Shown here: positions 41,225 through 51,110 of the stretch, in pieces | Position numbering within the stretch: position 1 is the first letter of the stretch | Layout of the letters: each line of letters begins with the position of its first letter | Source: Prorocentrum cordatum | Taxonomy: Eukaryota; Sar; Dinophyceae; Prorocentrales; Prorocentraceae | DNA: 64,000 nucleotides | Reading direction: 5' to 3' | Assembly: GCA_963575745.1 (NCBI GenBank) | Contig: CAUYUJ010022393.1 | Span: 364,501 to 428,500 of the forward strand | The notes under the pieces: model-generated | What the model was told of the DNA's origin: nothing | What the model saw: the letters and a program-made list of their open reading frames with translations, nothing else | The model's database searches: none | Made by a program: the position numbers and the translations under genes

Positions 41225-44155
41225 CTAGACTGCTCGCTGTCCGACTCTGATTGTGCCTGGGCCCGGCGGGCCTCGAGCAGCGCCTCCGTCGCCTGCTTGG
41301 CGCCAGGCTCCTTCTTCTTGCCGGCCTGGACCGTCGCCGCGAGGACGGCTGCGGCCACTGTGAGTACGCGCATTGCCAGCATCTCTCGAAAGGGTGGGCT
41401 GGTCGGAGAACTGGGATCTTGGACGGATGCCTGAACTGAGGCTGTCGCTGGAGCCAAAACGTTCTACGGATATCTGCTGTCGGATGGGATCGAGAGCTCT
41501 GGAGTCCTGGTTGCTGGACCCGTTCTCCTTGGCCTTAGCTTTCCCCCTTGATCTTAAGCCCCGGACTGTCCTGGAGCGAGCCCGCTGAGCCCGTGACTCG
41601 ATAGGCTCGATCACGCTCTGAACGACCCCGACGATCAGCACGTATGCCGCTAGAACCCCGAGCACGATCATCGCCCATTTCAGGTCCCCGATGTCCCTGG
41701 TCTCCCTGATGTCCCGGGCCCCCTGGTACCTCCTGGTCCGAGATCTCCTTGGAGCCCTGACGCTGCTTCTAAAGAGACCCCAGATGACGATGAGAGGGAT
41801 GATGTAATCCAGCAAGATGCCCTGGTCCGACATCTTCTGCACCGGACGCCCAGCCAGCACGAAAGAGGAAGGAGACAGAAAAGGATACTTCCGGAGGGCT
41901 GACTCCGGGACCGTGCACGGGCCTGAAACTCGGCCGACGATGTCGACCATTCGATGCCCTGAGCCGAGCCGGGTGAGAGTCACCTCCGGCTTCGGCGTGT
42001 CTAGCTTCATGGTATTGTCGGGCAGATTGATCACTGCCCCGAGAAACTCCAGCAAATTCACGCTCAGGATGTGGGGCAGTGCGTCCAGGAGGACGGTGGT
42101 CTCCACCACCCCAAACGCTTCCCCTAGGCAGAGTGGAAACAGCACCGAGGCAATCACCTTCGCCGGACCGCCGACTCCGTGGGCGGCCCGAGGCTTGCGA
42201 TGCTGCGTCGGGATCAGCACGTAGCACATGTCCAGCTCCGCCAAGGCCTGAGACTCCCTGTTGAGAGCCTCGAGACCCACCAAGTCGCTCGCCGCCCCCG
42301 GGTCAACCAGCCCCTGGTTGGCCCTCGTCGTCAGGTAGACCTCCGAGGGCAGCTCCTGCTCGGCCTCCTGCCAGCAGGGAAAGTTGGCCGAAACACTAGG
42401 GCCCACGTAGCCGTCGAACGTGTACGCCGAGAGGCTCCTGCTCTTCAGGTTGTCGCGGTCCCTGGACTTGTCCGCTGCCGGTGGATTGGGACACTCGTTG
42501 CCCCAGTGCCCCTTCTCCCGACACAGTCGACAGCGGGTCACCTTCATCAGCTGCTGCTGGGACAGCCTGCCTCGGCCTCCTGATCCGCGGCCGCGACCGC
42601 GTCCCTTGGCGCCTCCTCGGCCACCAGCCCGGAGACCCGGACGGAGAGGAGGACGAGGAGGCGTAGGTGCTGCACGGTCGCCTCCTGGCTTGCCGCGGAA
42701 GTACTCCCGGTCCTTGCGAGCCGCCCGCTTCAGGTCCTTGTTCTGCTTCCAGGACCGGTCGTTGGCCAGCAGGTTGAGCGTCTCCTCGACCTCGTCCTCG
42801 CAGAGATCCATGTCCTCGATTTCGGCCAGCAGGGCCTCGGTGTCGATGTCCCCGTCTTCGTCGAAGTAGTCGAAGCCCTCGTCACCGTCGTCCGACTCGA
42901 GGATGGGGTCGCCCGAACCGTCGACCGGACCAGAGGGGTGGAGAAAGGAGGGAGACTGAGAGACATCAGCGCCTACGCTGGGAAAAGCGTCGAGCCCTAC
43001 GTCATCCTCACGTGCCATCATGGCTCCCGAGCTCGCTCGCCCAGGGAGCAGTCGCTCGGAGCCCGTCGCGTCCATCTGCCTGAGCGCCCAGGCCACATTG
43101 GCATAGTCGAGGTGGCCGTGGGTCAGCGTCCTCAGGTTCTGCATGCCCTGCGCCGAGAGCCCGGCGCCTTCCTCGAGGAACAGGCCCTTGAGCTTCGGAG
43201 ACATCCAAAGATCGTGGCCCTCAGCCTCCAGTAGCTGAGCCTCTCGCCTGGAGACATATTGCCTGAGAGACTCCTTACTCTCCCTGGCGGCTTCGAAAAG
43301 AGCCTTGCGCCCTGATCGCCTCAACTCATCTCCTTCTCGCTCGCCGATCATCAGGTCCATCCTGGCCAGCAGCGTCTCCAGCCAGGTGCTGGACGTCAGC
43401 TCGTGGTCCGGGATATCTTCGAATCGCGCCTGCATGGACCAGTCGAAGAGCTTCATGAAACGCTCCGAGCGCCTCCACAGCGCGACGTCCGTGTTGGTGT
43501 TCCAGCGGCGGAGAGCCCTCCGCCACTGGCGGTAGTGAGTCCAGCCTGGCCAGGCCGGTGGGTCAGTGTAGTCGCCCCTGGAGCTTCCGCCCCATGCGCC
43601 CTGCCATGACTGAGACCTCCAGTCGTCACTCCACCAGCCGCTGGACCAGCCCGAGCCCACGCCGGCGTCGCCCGTCTTCCCGCGGTCGTCCTGCCAGCCG
43701 CCGGCCCAGCCGCGGCCCGCACCTCCGGCCTGGGCTTGGCCGTCTGGCGCCGCCGCCTCGGCCGCCGCCGCCGCCGCCGCCGGCTCCGCGGCCTGGCGGC
43801 CGCGACCGCTGCTCCAGGGGTCGCCGCCGGCGGCCTGCCAGGGGTCGCCGTCGTAGGCCTTGTCGTTCCAGCCGGTCCAGCCGCTGGCTGGCTCCGCTGT
43901 ACTCGCCGTACTGCGTCGGGCCTCCGCCGCGGTCATAGTCTCTGACACTATGCTGGCGGCGATGGCCCTGATCTGCTCTAGGGAGATACTGACTGTGCTG
44001 CCAGGCGCCGCGCTTCCCGAAGCGCTCCCACCGCCTGGCTGCTCTTCTCCCGTCTGCTCTCCTGTCTGCTCGCCATTCCCTGTCTTCCCCTGGGATGACA
44101 TTGCCGCGGATCCCCTCACACGCCCAGCGTCTGAGCGCGGCCGTGGCGGAGGCAC
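41225..44155 (-). CDS. copia element 2 Gag-protease polyprotein
   Basis: This frame has 976 codons. After a Gly/Ala/Trp-rich N-terminus, the capsid-like part includes YRQWRRALRRWNTNTDVA and LTSSTWLETLLARMDLMIGE. An acidic segment follows, then a CCHC zinc knuckle (CRLCREKGHWGNEC, about 42534-42490) and a protease-like LVDPGAASDLVG (about 42300-42270), where DPG stands for the usual DTG/DSG. Two hydrophobic stretches near 41830-41770 (ILLDYIIPLIVIWGLF) and 41680-41610 (WAMIVLGVLAAYVLIVGVV) look like membrane segments, which is unexpected. The start at 44155 is the first Met after the primer site region. Confidence 0.8.
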   Translation of the reverse strand: MPPPRPRSDAGRVRGSAAMSSQGKTGNGEQTGEQTGEEQPGGGSASGSAAPGSTVSISLEQIRAIAASIVSETMTAAEARRSTASTAEPASGWTGWNDKAYDGDPWQAAGGDPWSSGRGRQAAEPAAAAAAAEAAAPDGQAQAGGAGRGWAGGWQDDRGKTGDAGVGSGWSSGWWSDDWRSQSWQGAWGGSSRGDYTDPPAWPGWTHYRQWRRALRRWNTNTDVALWRRSERFMKLFDWSMQARFEDIPDHELTSSTWLETLLARMDLMIGEREGDELRRSGRKALFEAARESKESLRQYVSRREAQLLEAEGHDLWMSPKLKGLFLEEGAGLSAQGMQNLRTLTHGHLDYANVAWALRQMDATGSERLLPGRASSGAMMAREDDVGLDAFPSVGADVSQSPSFLHPSGPVDGSGDPILESDDGDEGFDYFDEDGDIDTEALLAEIEDMDLCEDEVEETLNLLANDRSWKQNKDLKRAARKDREYFRGKPGGDRAAPTPPRPPLRPGLRAGGRGGAKGRGRGRGSGGRGRLSQQQLMKVTRCRLCREKGHWGNECPNPPAADKSRDRDNLKSRSLSAYTFDGYVGPSVSANFPCWQEAEQELPSEVYLTTRANQGLVDPGAASDLVGLEALNRESQALAELDMCYVLIPTQHRKPRAAHGVGGPAKVIASVLFPLCLGEAFGVVETTVLLDALPHILSVNLLEFLGAVINLPDNTMKLDTPKPEVTLTRLGSGHRMVDIVGRVSGPCTVPESALRKYPFLSPSSFVLAGRPVQKMSDQGILLDYIIPLIVIWGLFRSSVRAPRRSRTRRYQGARDIRETRDIGDLKWAMIVLGVLAAYVLIVGVVQSVIEPIESRAQRARSRTVRGLRSRGKAKAKENGSSNQDSRALDPIRQQISVERFGSSDSLSSGIRPRSQFSDQPTLSRDAGNARTHSGRSRPRGDGPGRQEEGAWRQAGDGGAARGPPGPGTIRVGQRAV

Positions 44156-44222
44156 GCGAGCACCGGTGGAGCCTACCCTTCACGGCTGCTCCCCGGCACC
44201 CATGGCCGCCCGCCTGGACCGC

Positions 44223-44234
44223 GCTCCGCTACCA
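44223..44234 (-). promoter_or_regulatory. candidate primer-binding site (initiator tRNA-Met)
   Basis: Two bases inside the 5' LTR the - strand reads TGGTAGCGGAGC. Its complement GCTCCGCTACCA resembles the 3' end of eukaryotic initiator tRNA-Met including CCA. Confidence 0.7.
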
Positions 44235-44236
44235 AC

Positions 44237-44359
44237 TGTGGCAGCAGGAGGATTGGGCATATGTTTTTCCCTTGAGCCAACGCAGGCGAATCACGGGTAC
44301 AAACTTGACTCGCACACCACATGCTGAACCTAGACTGATAAATCTGGCAAACTTCCACA
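44237..44359 (-). repeat. 5' LTR of copia element 2
   Basis: It is the partner of 34413-34535. The spliced-leader-like TTGGCTCAAG lies at 44280-44271, about 80 bases into the LTR. Confidence 0.9.
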
Positions 44360-44386
44360 TCCTGATCCTCCTCCTCCTCTTTCTCC

Positions 44387-44408
44387 TCCGTAGCCATTTT
44401 GGCTCAAG
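44387..44408 (+). other. genomic copy of the dinoflagellate spliced leader
   Basis: The 22 bases match the known dinoflagellate spliced leader (with T at its variable first position) exactly, and an ATG follows at 44409. In these organisms the leader is added to mRNAs by trans-splicing, so a genomic copy at a gene start marks reinsertion of a reverse-transcribed mature RNA. Confidence 0.92.
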
Positions 44409-44572
44409 ATGCAAGTTTCCTCTGGGAACCAAGCGGATACCGCTAGACCGCGGCAGGCAAGACTTCTTGAAGTCTGGCATCGTCTTCTGACCACCCTCCT
44501 CGCGCTCGGGTCGGTGGGTAAACGGAGGCCTTTCCCGTTCCTGTCGGCCCGAACGCACCCAGCTGCAGAGCC

Positions 44573-46054
44573 ATGCCTGGTGCAGGGAGCCCCGAGAAGC
44601 ACCGCCTGGACTCGGGGGACTCCCACAGCTGCAGCGGCCGCTCGACTTCAAGGACGCGCTCCTCCAAGTCCCACTCGAGGGCGTCCGAGCGCCGCAAGGA
44701 GCCCCCAGCGGAGCGTGGACGGCTGGTGCGCCCTGGTGCTGCTGCGCCGCCTGCTGGCCACGCTGGTCCTCCTGGCCGTCGGGGAAAAGGCGACAGGAAG
44801 GCCTCCAACGAGGAGAGATGGCGCCAGCGGGCTGCTGATGCGGCCTTCGAGATGCAGAGAGACGGCATTGACCTCGACATGCTGTCCACGTTCCCATCGC
44901 AGGGCGTGGGTGAGGCTGGTGTCGGGGAAGCTGCCGCCAGGGACGTTGATGCGGGAACCAGGGCCGCTACCTGTCCTGACGCTGGCGTCGGTGGTGACCC
45001 GTGGAGGACCTACCTGGGCAACGGCGGGGCCCCCTCGGGTCGCGCAGCAGCACTGGGCCCCAGTCGTGGCCACCCTCCCGCCCATGCTGCTCCTCAGCGC
45101 GACCTGCGGCATGATGCAGCTCCTGCGGCCTCTCCTGCGACGACGGCGTCTGGTGATACTGGCGCCGCTGTGGATGCTGTCATGCCCAACTCCACCCAGG
45201 CCGCCCTCCTCCAGCAAGTGCAGGCCGCCATCACCTCCGCCGTTACATCCGCGGTCGTTGCCAGCGTCGACGCCACCCTCACGGCTGGCCTGGCGCAGAT
45301 ACAGGGAGTCATGGAATCGCGTGTCGGTGCCGTCGAAGGACGCCTTCATGGGGTTGAGCAGAAGCAGATCGACATCGAGAGGCAGCTGCGGGCGGACATC
45401 GCGCAGCTCCGCGAGCAGATGGGCATCATGGCGAGAGTGGAGCCCTGCGCTGCCCCTGCTGGCCCTGACTGGGATCGCCCTCCAGACCGATATGCAGTGG
45501 TGGTACGGTGCAAGGAGGAGCTCCCCGCGGCGACCTTCAAGCAGGTCATCGACCCCCTCCTCGCGGACGCTGGCATGGGCCCCGACTCGTTCGTGGTGGA
45601 AGCGGAACCCCTCGGCAAGCGCTGCGTCTTCCGCTTCAAGGGGCCTCCCGAGCTCGGTGCAAGGCGGGCTGCTAAGGTGCATGGGTGCATGCGCATTGGC
45701 CGCGGTGAGTGGCGCAAGCCGCGCGCCGCGACACCTGCTGGCCACGACGTGGACGTCTTCGTGGCGCCCGACCAGAACCGCAAGCAGGTCATGCACGAGC
45801 TCACGCCCAAGAAGCTCGCCATCGCGCTGGGGCGTGTCATCGGCGACGGGCACCGCATCTTCATCGATAAGCAGAAGTTCACCCTCTCATCCCAGTGGAA
45901 GTCCTTCCTCCGCCTCTCCGTCGACGGCCCCGACTCCACCCCTGCGGTGTCCTGGTCCCCATCTGCGCTCTCGGCACTCGGGCTGCGACGTGAGGACCTG
46001 GCACCGACGGTCGAGGCGGCGTTGGCTCCTGGTGATGATGATTGGTGTCTCTAG
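44573..46054 (+). CDS. LINE 2 ORF1 protein
   Basis: This is a 493-codon frame. The N-terminal part is Ser/Arg-rich (SGRSTSRTRSSKSHSRASE) and may bind RNA. The middle is Ala-rich and leads to a coiled-coil segment (VGAVEGRLHGVEQKQIDIE, then LREQMGIM). The C-terminal globular part has DRYAVVVRCKEELPAATFKQ and KRCVFRFKGPPELGARRA, which resembles an RRM-type fold. Another frame starting right after the leader (44409) runs across this region but looks like low-complexity sequence until it enters the endonuclease. Confidence 0.65.
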   Translation: MPGAGSPEKHRLDSGDSHSCSGRSTSRTRSSKSHSRASERRKEPPAERGRLVRPGAAAPPAGHAGPPGRRGKGDRKASNEERWRQRAADAAFEMQRDGIDLDMLSTFPSQGVGEAGVGEAAARDVDAGTRAATCPDAGVGGDPWRTYLGNGGAPSGRAAALGPSRGHPPAHAAPQRDLRHDAAPAASPATTASGDTGAAVDAVMPNSTQAALLQQVQAAITSAVTSAVVASVDATLTAGLAQIQGVMESRVGAVEGRLHGVEQKQIDIERQLRADIAQLREQMGIMARVEPCAAPAGPDWDRPPDRYAVVVRCKEELPAATFKQVIDPLLADAGMGPDSFVVEAEPLGKRCVFRFKGPPELGARRAAKVHGCMRIGRGEWRKPRAATPAGHDVDVFVAPDQNRKQVMHELTPKKLAIALGRVIGDGHRIFIDKQKFTLSSQWKSFLRLSVDGPDSTPAVSWSPSALSALGLRREDLAPTVEAALAPGDDDWCL

Positions 46055-46083
46055 CACGTTCGTCAAGCTCTTTGCCGCCCCGA

Positions 46084-49000
46084 TGAGCAAGGGGCTCACC
46101 TTCGCCACCTGGAATGCAAGGGCATTCTGTCACCACAGGGCGAACGTGGCGGCGCGCAAGAGCAACTACCTAGGGAATGCACCCCGAGCAGGGGCTATCG
46201 TTGGTATGCAGGAGGTCCACGGGTCGGCCGTGCCCCTGCGTATGTTTTTAGATCGCTTGGGGATGGACTATCAGATGTTCTACTCCTTCGGTGGCAATGC
46301 TGACGAGTCCCTCGGAAGCGTTGCCACCATCTTCCCCTTCAAGGTGCGCGCGGGCCTGGACCTGCGCAAGACGTACTCCATCAAGGCTCGGGTGATCCGC
46401 GTGACGGCCACGATCACGGACGGGCCATGCACTGGCTACACTCTGAAGCACTGGAACATTCATGACCACGACCCATCTCGCGAACAGGTTCGGCGTGTCG
46501 CTGGCGAGCTCCAGGCCGATCTACGTGACATGGAAGCGGATCCGAGGAGGCGATGTGTGGTGATCGTGGGCGACTTCAATTACGGCGAGAATGTCGAGGT
46601 GGAGGGCCCCCTGGTCCCTGGAGGCGGGCGCAGGGCCGCCTCGCACCCCCGCGGCCGCGCATGGGCTCACTCGCTCAGTGCGGCGACGGAGATGGTCCCT
46701 CACAAGCCGACGCACTGGCATCCAGGCAGACAGATCGCCACCTCGATCGACTAGATTTGGATTGGTTCCCCACGATGGTTACTCACGCAGACCTTTCAGC
46801 ATGGGCAGGTGCATGGGGAGCCCCATGAGATGCACCTCGACGGGCTTTCGGACCGCGCGATGTTCTCGGTAGCTTGGACTCCCCGCCCACCGAGAAAGAG
46901 ACCTACTACGGGCGTCATCAACCGTGTCCCGTCCTTCGTCTCGGAGAATCCGTTGTTCGGCGAGATGATCAGGAAGTACGAGAACGCGGTCCCCCTGAAT
47001 GACCTCTCTCCTCCCGATCGAGTACACTACCACACGAAGATACTGCAGACGGCAGCGGCCGCCACCCGTGATGCCATTCTTCGTGGTGAACCTGGTCTGC
47101 GGTCGCCGACGGCGCTGATCTGGAGACAACTTGGTCGAGCGATATCGCGTCAGGACTCTTGGATGGCGGAGACCCTCCTGCGACAGCATGCATGGACAAG
47201 CCAGATGATCGAGCTTCGCCATCACCCAGGTCTGGGCAGAGACCAGGTGGTGCTCCTCGACCCTCAGGGTTTCTCTCGTCGGTATCGCCTGGCGCAACGC
47301 CGTGAGATGCAAGCCCGACTCCGCCAGCAGCAACATGACATAGACGGGGAACGGCTCGAGTCCAACAAGGGAGCGATGGTCAGGCAGCAGAGGGCCCTTC
47401 GTCGGCGTGCGGCCATGTGGGCGCCCTCGTCGGCCCGACGCCTCCTGGGCGGCATCGAGCTGGACGACGGCACAGTGGCGCGATCGGAGCAGGACATACA
47501 GAGAGCGCTCGCGCACTACTGGCGAGGCGTCTTCGGCGACGACGTGGTCAAACGGAAGCAGTCTGCGGAAGAGATGATGCGCAACCTAGTCACCAACCCG
47601 CACGGCGTCCCCATGACCTTCCAGGCCGGCATCATGGCACCCCTTCCCCCGAGATGCTCCTCGTGCTGTCCAGCGCCGACGGGAACTCCAGGATGGATAT
47701 CTCCACCGCTATGGCATCCAAGGAGCTGACTGGGCCTCGATCGAGCCCCCCCTCGGCGCACGCCGTGGCATTGGCTCTCCGCAAGGCCCGCAAGTCAGCC
47801 CCTGGCCCCGACGGCCTCGGTGCCAAGGCATGGCTTGCCACGCCGATGGGGGTCGAGACGCTGGCGGAAGCACTGGCGCGGCAGCTTGACGGCCTCCCCA
47901 TGCGCCAGGGGTGGAACTACACCGTCGCCGTCTTCCCCGCCAAGGGGACGCGTGCTGATGACCCTCATGAAGTCCTCAGGCGCGCCGGCGAGACTCGGCC
48001 GCTCGCGCTGGAGAACACCTCCAAGAAGGCCGTCATGTGGGCCCTCAACTCATGCATGAAGAGAATGGCGGAGCGGCGCTGCGTGGACACGCAGCGCGGC
48101 TTCATATGCGGGCGCAACTTCTGCGACAACATAGTCGAGCTGGACTCGCACTCCCGCGCGCTGTCCATGGCCGCGGGGAGTTCCGACACTCCCTTCCTCA
48201 TCTCCTTCGACTGGGGCCAGGCCTTCCCGAGCATCGCGCAGGACTGGCTCTTCGGCTTGCTGCGTGCCATGGGCGCCCCCCAGGGGCTCCAGGACGCGCT
48301 GAAGGTCAACTACGGCGGAGTCGTTGCCCTAGCGGCCTCCCGCACGAAGACGGCGCTCTACTCGGTGCGCTCGGGCATCCTTCAGGGCGACCCCGCCAGC
48401 GGCACGCTGTTCGTCCTCGCCGCCCACCCGTTCGGCCAGGACCTGAAATCCAACCTGGACTCCAAGCGTCGGGGCATCTCGAGGCGGTGCGCTGACGACC
48501 TTGGCGCGGCGGTGATGGCCCAGCGTGGACTGACCACGCTGGCCCGAGTCTTCCGTGGCGCGAAGCTCCTGGCAGGCCTGGCGATCAAGCCTGCAAAGTG
48601 CCGTGCCATCCCGCTGGGAGACCCGCAATGTGCTGGCGCGCTGGAGCGGGCGCGGGACTCCCTGGTGGCTGCGGACAGGGACTGGGCGGCATTCCCCATC
48701 GTGGACCATCTTGAATATCTGGGCGTGCTGCTGGGACCTGGTGTGACGCAGGAGGCTCAATGGCGTGTTCCGATGAGGAAATACTCTGCACGCGTCGGAG
48801 AGATCTTCAGGAGCCGCGCGGACGTGCGCGCGGCCATCCACCTGTGCCAAGAGCGCTGCGTGCCCGCCCTCTCGTACAAGGCGCAGATGATGGAGGCCCC
48901 TGCCACTCTGAAGAAGCTCGAGCGTGGGAGGCTGGCGCACCTGCTGCGCCTTCCTGGCAGCTTCCTTGGGGACAGGGAGTGGCGCGAGCTCAGCACTGTC

Positions 49001-50398
49001 GGCGGCCCGCAGATCCCGTCCGCCACGACCCTCTGCGAGGCAGCCCTAGTGCGGGCGGCGGTGGTCACGCTGGGCTCCCGGCGAACGGCTGCGAGGCAGC
49101 TCCGAGGAGCCGCGCTGCGGCACCTGCCGCTGGTGCGCACGGTCCGTGGATGCCCGTGGCCCTGCTGGTGGCGATCTGAGGCCATTGCGACGACGCTGGA
49201 GAGAGCGGCGTCGAGCTGCGGGACGGGCCCGCGCCCTTCGGCCGCGCGCGCCCTCCGCGAGGCCGCCTCCAGCGAGGCCCATCGCAGGCGCCCCAGCAAT
49301 GCTGCAGAGGACGAGCGGCAGGCTCCCCTGCGGCGTGTGCGTCCACAGTCTCTCCTCTACTCCTCCCTCCTTCGTTCGTACCTTCGCTCCGATCCTCGGC
49401 TCCCGCGCCTCCATCTCCGCCTGCAAGAGCGCCTCCGACGCTGGTTTGGGGTCCACAAGGCCGACGCTGGTGCGATCGACTGGTCTGCCGTTGCTGCGGT
49501 GATGCATCGCATTCCGCCGTCCTGGCGCAGTGTTTGCATCGAGACGTGGGGAGGGGGCTGGATCACCGAGTCCAGGATGCGCAACTCGTATAGGGGTTGC
49601 GTCTGGGGATGTCCTGGGGCTCGCGACTCGCTGAAGCATTACCTTTGTGGGTGCGACCCGATGTATCGGCTTGCCCGTAAGCAATTAAGAGCTGACCTCC
49701 CCGCGCCCCCGTTTTTGGACCCCCTCCTGGCTCTGGGACTGATCCACCCCGCCCCCGAGACGTTCAAATTCACCGCGTTTTATTTGCAGCTCTATCGGCT
49801 AGCTCACCAAGAGAGCAAAGCCCGCGCCACCCCGTTTTGTGACAATGATGCTCGCTCGCTCGCTCGCTCGTCGAAATGCCCCTCAGTGATCAGCGCCGAA
49901 GGTGGCCCCGCCCCCAGAGGCAGTAGGTGGGGAAGACACGCGGCCCCCCAGACGCTCCAACCTCCTCCTCTTTCTCCATCCCTGCAGCGTACCCTCGAGG
50001 GTCGTACGGGGCATCGGCAGCAACATCGAAATCAGGTTGACGGAATGGTGGACCCGCATGGTCCGTGGTGCTCTCCTCTGGGTCGCCAGGCATCTGCACG
50101 TAGCCGTCGCAAAGGAGTGGAACGAGAGGTGAATCTGGTCCGTGGCCCAGACGCGCCTTCTTGTCAGTCTTCATCTTCATCCACGGGTCACCGAACAGCT
50201 TGCCTTCCGGAGTGCCTGCCTTCCGGGTGTGGTCGCGAGAGGTGGGAGTCGGCGAAGGCAACATGGCTTCGAGCTCCTTCTCGAGATCCATCGCAAAGAT
50301 CGTCTTTCGCTGTGGTTTCCGAGTGGGGCTCGTCAAGGCCCTCGCGGGCACCCCAGAATCCCTCGGGCCCTCCTAGAAGGAACAAGGGTTCCTCCTAG
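46084..50398 (+). pseudogene. LINE 2 ORF2: endonuclease and reverse transcriptase, frameshifted
   Basis: The endonuclease starts at MSKGLTFATWNAR, with MQEVHG and VIVGDFNYGE. Frames change near 46740 and 46810, where HLDGLSDRAMF corresponds to the last APE motif but has Arg for His. Another change near 47640 leads into the RT: KSAPGPDGLGAKAW, RPLALENTSKKAV, DTQRGFICGRNF, LISFDWGQAFPSI, GILQGDPAS and RRCADDLG (about 48485-48502), with CADD for YADD. The C-terminus has GCVWGCPGARDSLKHYLCGC, the usual zinc-knuckle-like end. The frame stays open to 50398, probably past the true end. Confidence 0.85.
49890..50351 (-). CDS. hypothetical protein fragment
   Basis: An open - strand frame of 153 codons has a protein-like composition, including FAMDLEKELEAMLPSPTP and LLCDGYVQMPGDPEE. 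It lies at the 3' side of LINE 2 in the opposite direction. It could be a remnant of a target gene or of another element. No family was recognised. Confidence 0.25.
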   Translation of the reverse strand: MPARALTSPTRKPQRKTIFAMDLEKELEAMLPSPTPTSRDHTRKAGTPEGKLFGDPWMKMKTDKKARLGHGPDSPLVPLLCDGYVQMPGDPEESTTDHAGPPFRQPDFDVAADAPYDPRGYAAGMEKEEEVGASGGPRVFPTYCLWGRGHLRR

Positions 50399-50409
50399 AA
50401 TCAAGCCAG

Positions 50410-50910
50410 CCCTATGCGGGCCTTCGGTGGAGCTCCTTATGAGGCCACGACCCGTGTGAGGGGTGTGCAGAAATGGAGCGGCGGTGCCATGCGGACGCTC
50501 CCGGTGGAGCCTTCGGTGGAGCTCCCTATGGGGCCACGAACCGCGCGAGGGGTGTGCCAACATGAGGCGGCGGTGCCATGCGGACGCTCCCGGTGGGGCC
50601 TTCGGTGGAGCTCCCTATGGGGCCGCGAACCGTGTGTGGGGTCTGCCAGAATGAGGCTGCGGTGCCATGCGGACGCTCCCGTTGGGGCCTTCGGGAGAGC
50701 TCCTTATGGGGCCACGGACCGTGTGAGGGGTGCGCCGAAATGGAGCGGCGGTGCCATGCGGACGCTCCCGCTGAGGGCTTCGGTGGAGCTCCCTGCGGGG
50801 CCACGAACCGTGTGTGGGGTGTGCCAAAATGGGACACGGTGACGCATGCAACCGCTGCCATTTTGGCCTTCGGTGGAGTTCCCTGTGGTGCCACGAACCG
50901 CGTGAGGGGC
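50410..50910. repeat. 89-bp minisatellite, locus 2
   Basis: The phrase TGCCATGCGGACGCTCC recurs at about 50485, 50574, 50663 and 50752, each 89 bp apart. It is the same repeat as at 29575-29960. Because 89 is not a multiple of three, it is not a coding repeat. Confidence 0.88.
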
Positions 50911-50919
50911 GCGTTTCTG

Positions 50920-51110
50920 ACGATGGCGATGGTGATGATCATGATGATGTGGATCATGACGACGGCGATAATGACGATGATGATGATGACGATGACAATG
51001 ACGAGGCGGATGGGGGGAGGGAGGAGGGAGGACGGGGATGAGAGCGGGAGGTAAGGTGAGGTGACGCGGGGCGCTGTCTCGTTCAAAACGAGGACCCAAC
51101 ACCAGATGAT
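50920..51110 (+). repeat. GAT microsatellite with conserved flank, copy 1
   Basis: A GATGAC/GATGAT-rich tract (50920-51000) is followed by a G/A-rich bridge and the phrase TTCAAAACGAGGACCCAACA (51085-51104). The same combination occurs in reverse at 63630-63930. Confidence 0.65.

Larger units (their letters stand above)
34413..44359 (-). mobile_element. complete Ty1/copia-type element with 123-bp LTRs
   Basis: Direct repeats of 123 bp at both ends begin TGTGG and end CCACA on the - strand. TCCT lies immediately outside both ends (34409-34412 and 44360-44363) as a 4-bp target duplication. Internally there is a primer-binding site next to the 5' LTR, then gag-protease, a middle region, integrase, RT and RNase H on the - strand. 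The two LTRs differ at five of 123 positions, so the copy is not very recent. The coding region is broken by several frameshifts. Confidence 0.9.
44387..50398 (+). mobile_element. LINE-type retrotransposon 2, starting at a spliced-leader copy
   Basis: The order is spliced leader, ORF1 (44573-46054), endonuclease, RT and a Cys/His C-terminus. ORF2 is broken by at least three frameshifts. The leader at the extreme 5' end suggests full-length retrotransposition of a trans-spliced transcript. The 3' end is not defined; a (CGCT)n tract lies at about 49850-49870, and recognisable LINE protein ends before it. Confidence 0.8.

Noticed and set aside
37987-41457. Single 1156-codon frame as one protein
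   Set aside because: Its first half is Gly/Ser/Arg low-complexity sequence and overlaps a more protein-like frame (39900-41156); only the part below about 39900 is taken as coding.
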